DNA of 13,120 nucleotides from an uncultured Verrucomicrobiota bacterium (lineage in GTDB: Bacteria > Verrucomicrobiota > Verrucomicrobiia > Opitutales > Opitutaceae): NCBI GenBank assembly GCA_903919625.1, contig CAIXIZ010000393.1, positions 1 to 13,120 of the forward strand, given 5' to 3'. A program made the translations under genes and the position numbers. The notes under the pieces are model-generated. The model was not told where the DNA came from and made no database searches. It saw only the letters and a list, made by a program, of their open reading frames with translations. Positions within the stretch are counted from its first letter, which is position 1; each line of letters starts with the position of its first letter. Of the stretch, positions 6,246 to 13,120 are shown piece by piece.

Positions 6246-6767
6246 ATGGACAATATTTCACGTGACAGCAACAGCAGCATCCTGCCGATGGCGGGCATGG
6301 TCGTGGGCGCGCTTGCCCTCATCCTTTCCGGCGTCGCCCTCGCCAAAATTTCCACCGTGAACCACACGCTGGCGGATCAGGCCGTCAAGGTGGACAAGAT
6401 CGACAATGTGGCGGCCACCGCCAACGATGCCGCCGCCAAGGCGGCCGCGGCCAACCAGTCCTACTCCGACCTGGTCGGCAAAATCACCGCCACTTTCGGC
6501 GGTTACAAGACGGCCATCGAAAGCCTGCAGACCGATGTGCAGGCCATCAAGGAGGCCGCCGCCAAAAAGCCCGCGGCCGCCGGAAAATCCAGCGAAAACG
6601 TCGTGGCCGGCCCCGGGGAATACATCGTCAAGGCGGGCGATACCAGCGGCACCAAGATTGCCCAGGAAAACAACGTCAAGCTCGCCGACCTCATGGCCGT
6701 CAACCCCGGGGTGGAATGGAACAAGCTCAAGATCGGCCAGAAACTGAAGCTTCCGGTGAAGAAATAA
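6246..6767 (+). CDS. Membrane-anchored LysM-domain protein
   Basis: The ATG at 6246 gives 173 residues ('MDNISRDSNSSILPMAGM'); the frame is open from 6195, but this start places the membrane helix at about residues 12-35 ('LPMAGMVVGALALILSGVAL'). Next comes an Ala-rich predicted coiled coil (about 40-105, 'AATANDAAAKAAAANQSYSD'). From residue 124 there is a LysM domain: 'GEYIVKAGDTSGTKIAQENN', 'VKLADLMAVNP', and 'LKIGQKLKLP'. LysM binds N-acetylglucosamine-containing polymers, usually peptidoglycan, so the protein probably stands in the inner membrane and contacts the cell wall with its C-terminus. GDT is followed by SGTKIA instead of the common 'L..IA' spacing, a small deviation. A terminator follows at 6796, so it looks monocistronic. 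A structural or cell-wall-sensing role is inference. Confidence 0.8.
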   Translation: MDNISRDSNSSILPMAGMVVGALALILSGVALAKISTVNHTLADQAVKVDKIDNVAATANDAAAKAAAANQSYSDLVGKITATFGGYKTAIESLQTDVQAIKEAAAKKPAAAGKSSENVVAGPGEYIVKAGDTSGTKIAQENNVKLADLMAVNPGVEWNKLKIGQKLKLPVKK

Positions 6768-6795
6768 TTTTCTCCCGGCGCCTCACCAATCTCCA

Positions 6796-6832
6796 CGCCT
6801 CCTCGCCCTGCGGCCAGGAGGCGTTTTTATTT
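6796..6832 (+). terminator. Rho-independent terminator after the LysM gene
   Basis: CGCCTCCT (6796-6803) pairs perfectly with AGGAGGCG (6816-6823), with a 12-nt loop, and is followed by TTTTTATTT. It lies 28 bases after the LysM stop codon and only about ten bases before the Nudix start, so the Nudix gene must have a promoter inside or upstream of this hairpin, or depend on read-through. Confidence 0.8.
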
Positions 6833-6841
6833 CCTCCCCCG

Positions 6842-7429
6842 ATGGGCAGCCCTCCGCACCACCACCCTCCGGCCCGCTGGGAAAAGCTCGGCGTGAGAAC
6901 GCTGGCCAGCACGCGCATCTTCGACCTGCGGGCGGCGCGCTACCGCCATCCGGCCCGCGCGCTGGAACGGGAGTTCGTGGTGATCGATGCGCCGGAATGG
7001 TGCAATGTCCTGGCGCTCACGCCGGCGGACGAACTCGTGCTGGTGCGGCAGTTCCGCTTCGGCATCGATGATTTTTCCCTGGAAATCCCCGGCGGCATGA
7101 TCGAGCCAAAGGAGGATCCCGTGACGGCCGGCGTCCGTGAGCTGCGCGAGGAAACGGGCTTTGCGGGCGTCCGCGCCCGGTTGCTCGGCAGCGTGCGGCC
7201 CAATCCCGCGATCCAGTCGAACCGCTGCCACTTCGTGCTCGTCGAGGAGGCGGTGCGCTCGGCCGCCCAGGAATGGGACGCGGACGAGGAAATCGAGGTC
7301 ACCACCGCGCCCGTGGGCGAAGTGCTCGCGGCGGCGCGTGCCGGGCACATCTCCCATGCCTTGGTGCTCAACGCGCTGTTCCTGTTCGAGCCGGTCTGGG
7401 CGGAGCGGTCACGCGGCCGGGTCATTTGA
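6842..7429 (+). CDS. Nudix hydrolase (ADP-ribose pyrophosphatase-like)
   Basis: The ATG at 6842 gives 195 residues; the frame is open further upstream but crosses the LysM gene and the terminator. The Nudix box is complete at about residues 85-107: G85, E91, R99, E100, E103, E104 and G106 ('GMIEPKEDPVTAGVRELREE', then TGF) fit GX5EX7REUXEEXGU. Before it, 'ALTPADELVLVRQFRFGIDD' followed by 'FSLEIPGG' is typical of the NudF/ADP-ribose pyrophosphatase branch, which cleaves ADP-ribose or related nucleoside diphosphate compounds with Mg2+. Substrate cannot be fixed from sequence. The acyl-adenylate-type gene starts 38 bases downstream, so both are probably co-transcribed. No Shine-Dalgarno site is obvious. 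Confidence 0.85.
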   Translation: MGSPPHHHPPARWEKLGVRTLASTRIFDLRAARYRHPARALEREFVVIDAPEWCNVLALTPADELVLVRQFRFGIDDFSLEIPGGMIEPKEDPVTAGVRELREETGFAGVRARLLGSVRPNPAIQSNRCHFVLVEEAVRSAAQEWDADEEIEVTTAPVGEVLAAARAGHISHALVLNALFLFEPVWAERSRGRVI

Positions 7430-7467
7430 CATCCATCCCCGTTGTGCTTCGCTCCCTGCTTCCAGCC

Positions 7468-8754
7468 ATGCCCGCACCCACCTTCGCCAACGACCCCGCC
7501 GCCCTTGGTCCCGCCCTGGCCGAGTTTCTGCCCGGCCCCCTGGAGTCGGAGGTGCGCGCGATCTACGCCCGCAGCCCCCTCTATGCGCAACGCTTCCCGC
7601 TGCATCCCGCGCCGCTGCAATGGGCGTGTTACCGCGAGATTCCGGCCCTGAGCAAAACTGAAATCGTGGCCCGCGGCCCCCAGGCGTTTTTCCCGGACTA
7701 CGCCGTGATTGAGCGCGGACTGGCCGAGAAAAAATTTGAGTATGAGCACACCTCCGGCACCACCAGCGGGCCGATGACGGTCATCATGGAAGACGGCTGG
7801 TGGGACGCCCAGACCCGCCGCGCCTATCTCGCGCATCCCGCGCTGGCCGGCCTGGCCGGCCAGGCCCACCGCAAATGCGTGCTCGCGCCCGTCGGCTGCT
7901 CAAGCAATCTCTGCCCGTACGAGGACCATCCGTTTCCCCACCGCTGGTTTGACGGCACGGTCTATCTGAACCTGTCGAGCGACCCGTTTGCCTTTCCCGA
8001 GGCCGAGTGGGACCGCATCGTGGTCGAGCTGCAGGCCGTGCGCCCCGAGGTGCTCGAAGGCGAGCCCGTCTATCTCTCCCTGCTGGCCCGCAGCCTGCGC
8101 CAGCGCGGGGTGTCCGTCCCCAGCGTCCGCACCATCATCCTCACCTACGGCAAGGCCAGCCTCCAGCATGGACGCCGTCTCGCGGAGACGTTTCCCGGCA
8201 CCACCCAGGTGGATCTGTATGGATCGACCGAGGCGGGCTACCTGTTTGTCGGCGATGCGTTTGCCGACAACTCGCGGGTCATCGACGCCAATGCCTTCGT
8301 CGAGCTCGTGCCCTGGCGCCCGCGGCCGGCCGAATCCGCCGCGGCGGGCGGGGGCAATGTCTTCCAGATTTTCGTCACCACCCGCGGCCGGGAGGCGATG
8401 CCGTTGCTGCGCTATCATACGGGTGACATTGTCCAAAAATTGCCGACCGGCTTCCGGCTGCTGGGCCGCGAGGGCGGCCTGTATTTTCGGCCCGACGGCT
8501 CGCTTGTGTCGCCGGCCGACATCGATGCCGCGCTGCCGGAATCATTTGGGTGCTGGCATTGGTCGCTCGTCCAGACCGGCGAGTCGCGTTGGGATTTCCA
8601 TTACGTGGCCGATGCCCCCCATCCGCATGCGGACCTTGAGACGGCGCTGGCGAATCTGCTCGGTGGCGGGGCCCGTGTCACCGCTTTCCGGCGCAAATCG
8701 ATCGCGCCCGCCGCCAGCGGCAAGTTTGCCCTCCTCAAACCGCTGGCCAAGTGA
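7468..8754 (+). CDS. PaaK/CapK-like adenylate-forming enzyme
   Basis: The ATG at 7468 gives 428 residues, the normal length for phenylacetate-CoA ligase/coenzyme F390 synthetase relatives. These enzymes activate a carboxylate with ATP to an acyl-adenylate and pass it on, often to CoA. Visible motifs are the P-loop-like TSGTTSG at residues 95-101 ('YEHTSGTTSGPMTVIM'), YGSTEAG at 251-257, the YHTGD motif at 316-320 with the ribose-binding aspartate, and a C-terminal 'AASGKFALLKPL' with a candidate catalytic Lys. The substrate is unknown; true PaaK would need paa neighbours, which are absent. It follows the Nudix gene closely, which may remove a nucleotide by-product, but this is speculation. 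Its last 20 bases overlap the end of the convergent PEP-CTERM gene. Confidence 0.8.
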   Translation: MPAPTFANDPAALGPALAEFLPGPLESEVRAIYARSPLYAQRFPLHPAPLQWACYREIPALSKTEIVARGPQAFFPDYAVIERGLAEKKFEYEHTSGTTSGPMTVIMEDGWWDAQTRRAYLAHPALAGLAGQAHRKCVLAPVGCSSNLCPYEDHPFPHRWFDGTVYLNLSSDPFAFPEAEWDRIVVELQAVRPEVLEGEPVYLSLLARSLRQRGVSVPSVRTIILTYGKASLQHGRRLAETFPGTTQVDLYGSTEAGYLFVGDAFADNSRVIDANAFVELVPWRPRPAESAAAGGGNVFQIFVTTRGREAMPLLRYHTGDIVQKLPTGFRLLGREGGLYFRPDGSLVSPADIDAALPESFGCWHWSLVQTGESRWDFHYVADAPHPHADLETALANLLGGGARVTAFRRKSIAPAASGKFALLKPLAK

Positions 8755-9970
8755 CTGCGCGCCGCCGCAGACGCCGGTTGCGCCAGCCCATCATCGCCAG
8801 GCTCCCGCCCAGCAGCCAGGCGCCGTAGGTGGCGGGTTCGGGCGCCGGGTTTTTGCTGAAGCCGATGCCATTGACAGCCACCAGATCGATGCCGCCGGAA
8901 AGGGAGCCTGAGTCGCTCGTCGTCGTCGGATAAAAGGTGGCGTTGGTATAATTGGCACCCCCGAGGTTGGACAGCGTGGTGGTCACGTCGGCCGCCATGA
9001 CGGAATAGCCGTAGATGGTCAGGCCGGCGTTGATCTGCGCCCCGGTGATGCCGAAGTCGGCCAGCGAAAACATCACGCCGCCGATCGCCTGGGAGCCGGT
9101 CTCGGTGTCGGCGTCCCAGGTGCTCAGATTGTTGCCCTCGTTGTTGTCGTCGCGAAAGATCGTGTAGCTGAACGTGCTCAGCAGCGGGGAGGCGGTGGCC
9201 GTGCCATAGCTGGAGCTGGTGGTCGTGATGTCCTTGAGGCCGGCGATATTGCTGTTGGTATAGATGGGGTTGCCGTTGGCGTCGAAGCCGGTGATCAGGG
9301 CGATGGTGAAAGCATCATGGGCACCGGTGTTGCCCCGGTCAAAAACTGCCATCGCCAGGCTGAACAAAATCGAGGAACCCGTGATGCCAAGGCTGGTGGT
9401 CTGGCCGCCGGTCGTGGTCAGCGAACCATAGAGAAAATCAATGCGCTCGATATTGCTCTGGTTGGGCGTCGCGGTCTGGTTGTTGTTGTTGACGAAAAGA
9501 TTGTCGGAGCCGACGTAGAGATTGTTGCCGAGCAGCACATTGTTGGCGCTGGTGTTATAGGCCCCCTTGAGGCTGAACGTGGAGGTTGTGCCGGTGTTCG
9601 CATACCAGACGGAAAAGCCGTTTTCATTGGCGACCGCGCCGCTGGCGGTCACCGAAGTGCCGTTGCGCCGTACGAGCGCGGCGGTGGCGTTGGCGCTGCT
9701 GGTCGCCGAATAGAGATACTGGTTGCCGCCGGCAAAAAAATTGGTGATCTGCAGGTCGTTGTTGGTCGAACTGAAGCTGGCGCTGGCGGCGCCGGTTCCC
9801 GAGGAGTGGCTGCCGGTGAGGAAAGTGCCGCCGCTTTCGGTGGCGAGGGCAGTGGAAATGGTCGTGATCGCGGTCTGGGCTTGCGCCATCGGCTGCAAAC
9901 ACCACACACTCGCCACCACCACGAGCACGGGCGGCAAAAATCCTCTGTTGACTTGGCTTATCCACTTCAT
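8735..9970 (-). CDS. PEP-CTERM sorting domain protein
   Basis: A 411-residue exported protein. Residues 1-32 form a signal peptide ('MKWISQVNRGFLPPVLVVVA' followed by 'SVWCLQPMAQA'), with cleavage likely after AQA. The mature part is rich in Thr, Ser, Asn and Gly with few charges, as in many surface or matrix proteins; no known catalytic domain is visible. At residues 375-404 is a PEP-CTERM signal: PAPEPATYG, a short hydrophobic helix (WLLGGSLAMM) and an Arg cluster (RNRRLRRR). Such proteins are cut and sorted by an exosortase and often found in exopolysaccharide-producing Gram-negative bacteria. Seven residues (AVTWPAV) follow the Arg cluster; most family members end close to it. The exosortase is not in the window. 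The gene is divergent from the TPR gene, with a palindromic site directly before its ATG at 9970. Confidence 0.85.
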   Translation of the reverse strand: MKWISQVNRGFLPPVLVVVASVWCLQPMAQAQTAITTISTALATESGGTFLTGSHSSGTGAASASFSSTNNDLQITNFFAGGNQYLYSATSSANATAALVRRNGTSVTASGAVANENGFSVWYANTGTTSTFSLKGAYNTSANNVLLGNNLYVGSDNLFVNNNNQTATPNQSNIERIDFLYGSLTTTGGQTTSLGITGSSILFSLAMAVFDRGNTGAHDAFTIALITGFDANGNPIYTNSNIAGLKDITTTSSSYGTATASPLLSTFSYTIFRDDNNEGNNLSTWDADTETGSQAIGGVMFSLADFGITGAQINAGLTIYGYSVMAADVTTTLSNLGGANYTNATFYPTTTSDSGSLSGGIDLVAVNGIGFSKNPAPEPATYGAWLLGGSLAMMGWRNRRLRRRAVTWPAV

Positions 9971-10017
9971 CTAGGGTAATACCCCTAGACATGAACCCTG
10001 GGATGGTCAACCCCTAA
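9971..10017. promoter_or_regulatory. Candidate operator: inverted TAGGGGT/ACCCCTA repeats between divergent genes
   Basis: Directly before the PEP-CTERM start codon lies CTAGGGTAATACCCCTAG (9971-9988), an almost perfect inverted repeat with one base missing in one arm. Further related half-sites follow at 9995-10002 (ACCCTGGG) and 10010-10017 (ACCCCTAA), giving starts at 9981, 9995 and 10010, close to 1.5-turn steps. On the minus strand a TTGACC at 10004-10009 could be the -35 box for the PEP-CTERM gene, so a protein bound here would cover the promoter. The arrangement suggests a regulator shared by both divergent genes. No regulator gene is nearby. Confidence 0.45.
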
Positions 10018-10026
10018 TTACGACAA

Positions 10027-11754
10027 ATGAGCTTTTTTTCTGAATTTCCTTGGTCGCGCTATCCAAGCATGGCAAAGGCGCCGGTGGCCGCCCAACGGCG
10101 CCGGCTGATCCTCATCTGCCTTGGCTTAGTGCTTGCGACGGTGATTTATGTGGGGATTGAACGTTGGATGTCCCATGCCGATGAGCGCAATTCCCAGGAG
10201 GCCGCCACGGCGTTTTTTGCCCATGATTTCCGTCGCACCGAGCTGCTGCTGGAGCAGGCGGTGCAGGTTAATCCGCGCAACCTCGAAACCCGCCGCCAGC
10301 TTGCGGAGTTTTACGAACGGGCCAACCCACCGCTGGCGCTGGCCCGTTGGCGCGAAGCGGTGGCCCTGGAACCCGAACGTGACGAGGTGCGCTACGCGCT
10401 GGCCGGCTGCGCCCTCCGCCTGAACCGGCCCGACATTGCGCGTGAGGCGCTCCTGGGCGTGTCGGCGGCCGGCCAGGGTGGCCTGGAGTTCGTCCGGCTG
10501 GCGGCCGGGCTCGCCCTGCTTGTGGGCGACCACGTGGCGCTGGAACAAAACCTCACCCGGATGGCACAGCTGGAGCCCGACGACCTGCGCTCACGTTTCA
10601 ACCTGGCCGCCCTGCGGCTGGTTTCAACCGATCCCGCCACCGCGGCAGCGGCCCGCCAGGTGCTCGTCACGCTGGCGCAGGGCGGCCCGTTGTCCATCCG
10701 CGCCACCATCGAGCTCATGCGGTTTGCCGGACGGGTCACCCCGCCCGAAGCCGGGTGGAATCGGGTTGCCCAAGAGGTGCTCCCGGCCGCTGCCACGGCC
10801 AACTGGCCCGCCCTGCTCGACCATATGCTGGCGCAGCCCGATCCGCTGCCCACCGATGCGGCCGCATTGGTCTCCTGGATGAATGATCTCGGCCAGGGAG
10901 ACCAGGCCCTCGCCTGGCTGGCCAAACTGGACGCGAAAACCCAGGCCTCGCCACCGGTGCGGCAGGCCCAGGCTGATGGCGTGGCGCGACTGGGTGACTG
11001 GATCCAGTTGCAACATCTCGTCGGGGATGGAGCCTGGGGCCCGGTCTCGGCCAACATCGCAACCCTGGCCTTTGCCGCCCATGTGCAGCATCAGGGGGCC
11101 GGCGCCAATCACGCCCGGGACACCTGGACGGACGCACTGGACCAGGCCCAAACCCAACTGACCGCGCTGCATGTGCTGCAACGCCTGGGCGGCGCCTGGG
11201 ACTGGCCGGAGGCAACCAAAGACACCCTTTGGCGCATCGCCAAAAATTTCCCCGAGGAAACCCCCGCATGGCGTGCCCTCATCGCCGGGGCCGAAGCCGA
11301 CAGCGACAGCACGGAGGCGTGGGAGGTTGCCCTGGCGTGGTCGCGCGCCCAGCCCATGCGCCCGGCCGCGCAGGCTCATGCCCAATGGCTGAATGTCGTG
11401 CTGAACAAAGCCGATCCGGAGCTGCAGAACGCGGCCGGCGCCGCACTCACGCAACCCGCCGCCGCCCCCGAGATGCTCGCCGCCGGCGCCTTGCTGATGC
11501 TCCGCGCCGGTCATGCCACCGAGGCGCTCCAGGCGCTGCGACCGCATGAGGCCGGGCTGGCCAACTCGCCCCGCGCCGCGCTCGTTTATGGCAATCTGCT
11601 CGCGCTGGCAGGCGAGCCCAGGGAGGCCGAACGCTGGCTCGGGCTCGCCGCCGCCGCCAAGCTGCTGCCCCAGGAACATACGCTGCTCCAGCAGGCCCGG
11701 GATCTGGTCACCCCTGCGGGCGGCCCGGTTCCGTCCGCCGGCCTGCACCTGTGA
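10027..11754 (+). CDS. Membrane-anchored tetratricopeptide-repeat protein
   Basis: A 575-residue protein with a cytoplasmic N-terminus (PVAAQRRR), one membrane helix at about 27-45 ('LILICLGLVLATVIYVGI'), and a long Ala/Leu-rich helical domain. TPR-like pairs are clear near the N-terminus: 'FRRTELLLEQAVQVNPRNLE', 'RRQLAEFYERANPPLALARW', and 'EAVALEPERDEVRYALAGCA'. Another repeat lies near the end ('ALVYGNLLALAGEPREAERW'). ATG 10027 is used as the start; ATG 10069 (residue 15, MAKAPVAA) is equally possible and would leave 98 instead of 56 bases between the divergent starts. Neither has a good Shine-Dalgarno site. TPR domains mediate protein contacts, so a periplasmic scaffold is plausible. The divergent PEP-CTERM neighbour and shared site hint at a role in envelope or matrix assembly, without proof. 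Confidence 0.75.
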   Translation: MSFFSEFPWSRYPSMAKAPVAAQRRRLILICLGLVLATVIYVGIERWMSHADERNSQEAATAFFAHDFRRTELLLEQAVQVNPRNLETRRQLAEFYERANPPLALARWREAVALEPERDEVRYALAGCALRLNRPDIAREALLGVSAAGQGGLEFVRLAAGLALLVGDHVALEQNLTRMAQLEPDDLRSRFNLAALRLVSTDPATAAAARQVLVTLAQGGPLSIRATIELMRFAGRVTPPEAGWNRVAQEVLPAAATANWPALLDHMLAQPDPLPTDAAALVSWMNDLGQGDQALAWLAKLDAKTQASPPVRQAQADGVARLGDWIQLQHLVGDGAWGPVSANIATLAFAAHVQHQGAGANHARDTWTDALDQAQTQLTALHVLQRLGGAWDWPEATKDTLWRIAKNFPEETPAWRALIAGAEADSDSTEAWEVALAWSRAQPMRPAAQAHAQWLNVVLNKADPELQNAAGAALTQPAAAPEMLAAGALLMLRAGHATEALQALRPHEAGLANSPRAALVYGNLLALAGEPREAERWLGLAAAAKLLPQEHTLLQQARDLVTPAGGPVPSAGLHL

Positions 11755-11780
11755 GGAGCACCGCACGCGGGACTTCTCCG

Positions 11781-11813
11781 CCGGGTTAGGCTCGCTAATA
11801 AGCCTGACCGGGG
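11781..11813. other. Stem-loop between the TPR gene and sdhC
   Basis: GGTTAGGCT (11784-11792) pairs with AGCCTGACC (11801-11809), with one T-G pair and an 8-nt loop; with a bulged G the stem can extend by the outer CCGG. It lies 30 bases after the TPR stop codon but is followed by GGGCTTTC, not a T-run. It may be a weak terminator or part of the sdh leader. The rest of 11755-11917 shows no gene. Confidence 0.3.
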
Positions 11814-11917
11814 CTTTCGGCTCACGTCCGTCCACTTTACATTCCGCCCATGCTCTGGTCAAGTGGCGGCAGTCTGCCTTCCTCATCCGGCCCCCGAACC
11901 CTACCTCACTGATTTCG

Positions 11918-12691
11918 ATGAAGCCCGTCGTTTCGCTTTTCACCTCCTCCATCGGCCGCAAATTCCTGATGGCGGTGACCGGCTTGGTTTTGATCGGTTT
12001 CGTGATCGGCCATCTGGTGGGCAACCTCCAGGTCTTCGAGCATCCGGACAAAATCAACGGTTACGCCCATTTTCTCCAGTCGTTGGGTCCGGCGTTGTGG
12101 GGCGTGCGGCTCGGTCTGCTGGCCTGCGTGATCATCCATGTCTGGGCGGCCACGGTGCTGACCTTGGAAAATCACCGGGCCCGCGGCGGGGCCTATGGGG
12201 TCAAACACACCATTCAGGCGACGTTCGCCTCGCGCCAGATGCGGTGGACCGGTTACATCGTGCTCGCGTTCATTGGCTATCACCTCGCGCATTTCACGCT
12301 CGGGGTGGCGCAACCTGCGACCTTCAAGGAAAACCTGGGGCGGTACATCATGACGGATGACTACCGGGTGTTCGGCTTCACGGTCGTGCGGGCCGGGGCG
12401 GAAGTGCTCGACGTGCACAGCATGGTGGTGCGCGGGTTTCAGCCGCCGCTGGTGGCCGCGTTCTATATTCTCGCGGTGGGCCTGCTCTCACTCCACTTGC
12501 TGCATGGCGCGGAAAGCCTGTTTCAGACCTTTGGCTGGCGCAACGCCCGCTGGTCGCGCCCGCTCCGTGCGGCCGTGACGCTCGCCTGCGCGCTTTATTT
12601 TCTAGGCAACCTCGCCATCCCCGGCGCGGTGCTCACCGGTGCGCTGACGCCTCACCCGGCCGGCGCCGCCGCAGTCGGCCCGGCCAAATAA
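11918..12691 (+). CDS. sdhC: Succinate dehydrogenase cytochrome b subunit, b558 family
   Basis: SdhC anchors the succinate dehydrogenase/fumarate reductase complex in the inner membrane and carries electrons to or from quinone through heme b. The ATG at 11918 gives 257 residues, as usual for the single-anchor b558 type with five membrane helices. The N-terminus 'SSIGRKFLMAVTGLVLIGFV' followed by 'IGHLVGN' is characteristic. Histidines in the membrane helices, H32, H74, H122 and H193 (or H196), match the positions of the di-heme ligands of the Wolinella-type anchor. 'ASRQMRWTGYIVLAFIGYHL' and 'LLSLHLLHGAESLFQTFGW' are further family signatures. The frame is open upstream to 11513, but that part overlaps the TPR gene. 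sdhA starts 18 bases after the stop codon; sdhB is expected next, outside the window. Confidence 0.92.
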   Translation: MKPVVSLFTSSIGRKFLMAVTGLVLIGFVIGHLVGNLQVFEHPDKINGYAHFLQSLGPALWGVRLGLLACVIIHVWAATVLTLENHRARGGAYGVKHTIQATFASRQMRWTGYIVLAFIGYHLAHFTLGVAQPATFKENLGRYIMTDDYRVFGFTVVRAGAEVLDVHSMVVRGFQPPLVAAFYILAVGLLSLHLLHGAESLFQTFGWRNARWSRPLRAAVTLACALYFLGNLAIPGAVLTGALTPHPAGAAAVGPAK

Positions 12692-12709
12692 CCCCGCCCG
12701 CCCATCGTC

Positions 12710-13120
12710 ATGGCCACACTCGACTCCAAGACCCCTTCCGGCCCGCTCGCCGACAAATGGCGCAGGCACAAGGCGGACATGCGGCTCGTCAATCCGGCCA
12801 ACAAGCGGAAATACGAGGTCATCGTCGTCGGGGCCGGCCTCGCCGGCGCCTCGGCCGCGTCGTCGCTCGGCGACCTGGGCTACAAGGTCAAATGCTTTGT
12901 CTTCCACGACAGCCCGCGCCGCGCCCACTCGATTGCCGCCCAGGGCGGGATCAACGCCGCGAAAAACTACCAGAACGACGGCGACAGCGTTTACCGGCTC
13001 TTCTACGACACGATCAAAGGTGGCGACTTCCGCGCCCGCGAGGCCAATGTCCACCGGCTTGCCGAGGTGAGCAACCAGATCATTGACCAGTGTGTCGCCC
13101 AGGGGGTTCCGTTCGCCCGC
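12710..13120 (+). CDS. sdhA: Succinate dehydrogenase flavoprotein subunit (5' part, cut by the window end)
   Basis: The ATG at 12710 opens a frame that runs without a stop to the window edge, giving the first 137 residues. SdhA oxidises succinate to fumarate on a covalently bound FAD at the cytoplasmic face of the complex. Residues 35-50 (YEVIVVGAGLAGASAA) are the FAD-binding Rossmann motif with GAGLAG at 41-46. 'RRAHSIAAQGGINAAKNYQN' follows; H73 corresponds to the histidine that carries FAD covalently in this family. 'SVYRLFYDTIKGGDFRAREA' and 'VSNQIIDQCVAQGVPFAR' fit the long-form SdhA with the N-terminal extension known from Bacteroidota and related phyla. It is in one operon with sdhC, 18 bases apart. 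Confidence 0.95.
   Translation, partial: MATLDSKTPSGPLADKWRRHKADMRLVNPANKRKYEVIVVGAGLAGASAASSLGDLGYKVKCFVFHDSPRRAHSIAAQGGINAAKNYQNDGDSVYRLFYDTIKGGDFRAREANVHRLAEVSNQIIDQCVAQGVPFAR

Noticed and set aside
9317..9979. 220-codon plus-strand frame opposite the PEP-CTERM gene
   Set aside because: Antisense of a Thr/Asn/Gly-rich coding region; it contains no domain and the minus strand has a signal peptide and sorting signal.
10624..12057. 477-codon open frame on the minus strand over the TPR gene and sdhC start
   Set aside because: High-GC antisense shadow; the sense strand encodes a membrane helix and TPR repeats, and the antisense protein has no recognisable domain.

Overview
The window reads as a GC-rich chromosome segment from a Verrucomicrobiota bacterium, possibly of the Opitutales. 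This is an inference, not a proof. It rests on a PEP-CTERM exosortase substrate with signal peptide, a b558-type SdhC followed directly by a Bacteroidota/Verrucomicrobiota-like SdhA, weak Shine-Dalgarno signals, and high GC at third codon positions.

Left part (1-3806) is a gene graveyard. After an AT-rich stretch without a convincing gene (1-245) comes a piece of an O-antigen ligase/polymerase that runs in frame into a small Cro/C1-type helix-turn-helix protein (315-1343). Three truncated pieces follow: an unidentified minus-strand C-terminus (1540-1751), a divergent S-adenosylmethionine-synthetase-like fragment (from 1751), and, joined to it out of frame, the zincin-protease half of an ArdC-like antirestriction protein (to 2795) with a good terminator. 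On the minus strand lies a ThiF/E1-like adenylyltransferase broken by a frameshift near 3280 (2805-3637). ArdC-, MetK- and E1-like genes suggest the remains of an integrated plasmid or conjugative element. A 23-bp perfect inverted repeat (3807-3891) separates this area from the conserved part.

Middle part (4077-8754) is ordinary plus-strand housekeeping: formyltetrahydrofolate deformylase (purU), a palindromic repeat (5085-5112), a membrane-anchored YfgM-like TPR protein, tRNA-Pro(UGG) on the minus strand, a membrane-anchored LysM protein with a terminator, and a probable two-gene unit of a Nudix hydrolase and a PaaK/CapK-like adenylate-forming enzyme.

Right part (8735-13120): a PEP-CTERM surface protein on the minus strand overlaps the end of the adenylate-forming gene and is transcribed divergently from a large membrane-anchored TPR protein. 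The short gap between them holds an inverted repeat with extra half-sites, a candidate operator. The window ends with the start of the succinate dehydrogenase operon: sdhC complete, and the first 137 codons of sdhA.

The points most worth a second look are the fragment cluster with its shared breakpoints, the broken E1-like gene, the two palindromic repeat families, and the repeated TAGGGGT/ACCCCTA sites between the divergent genes.
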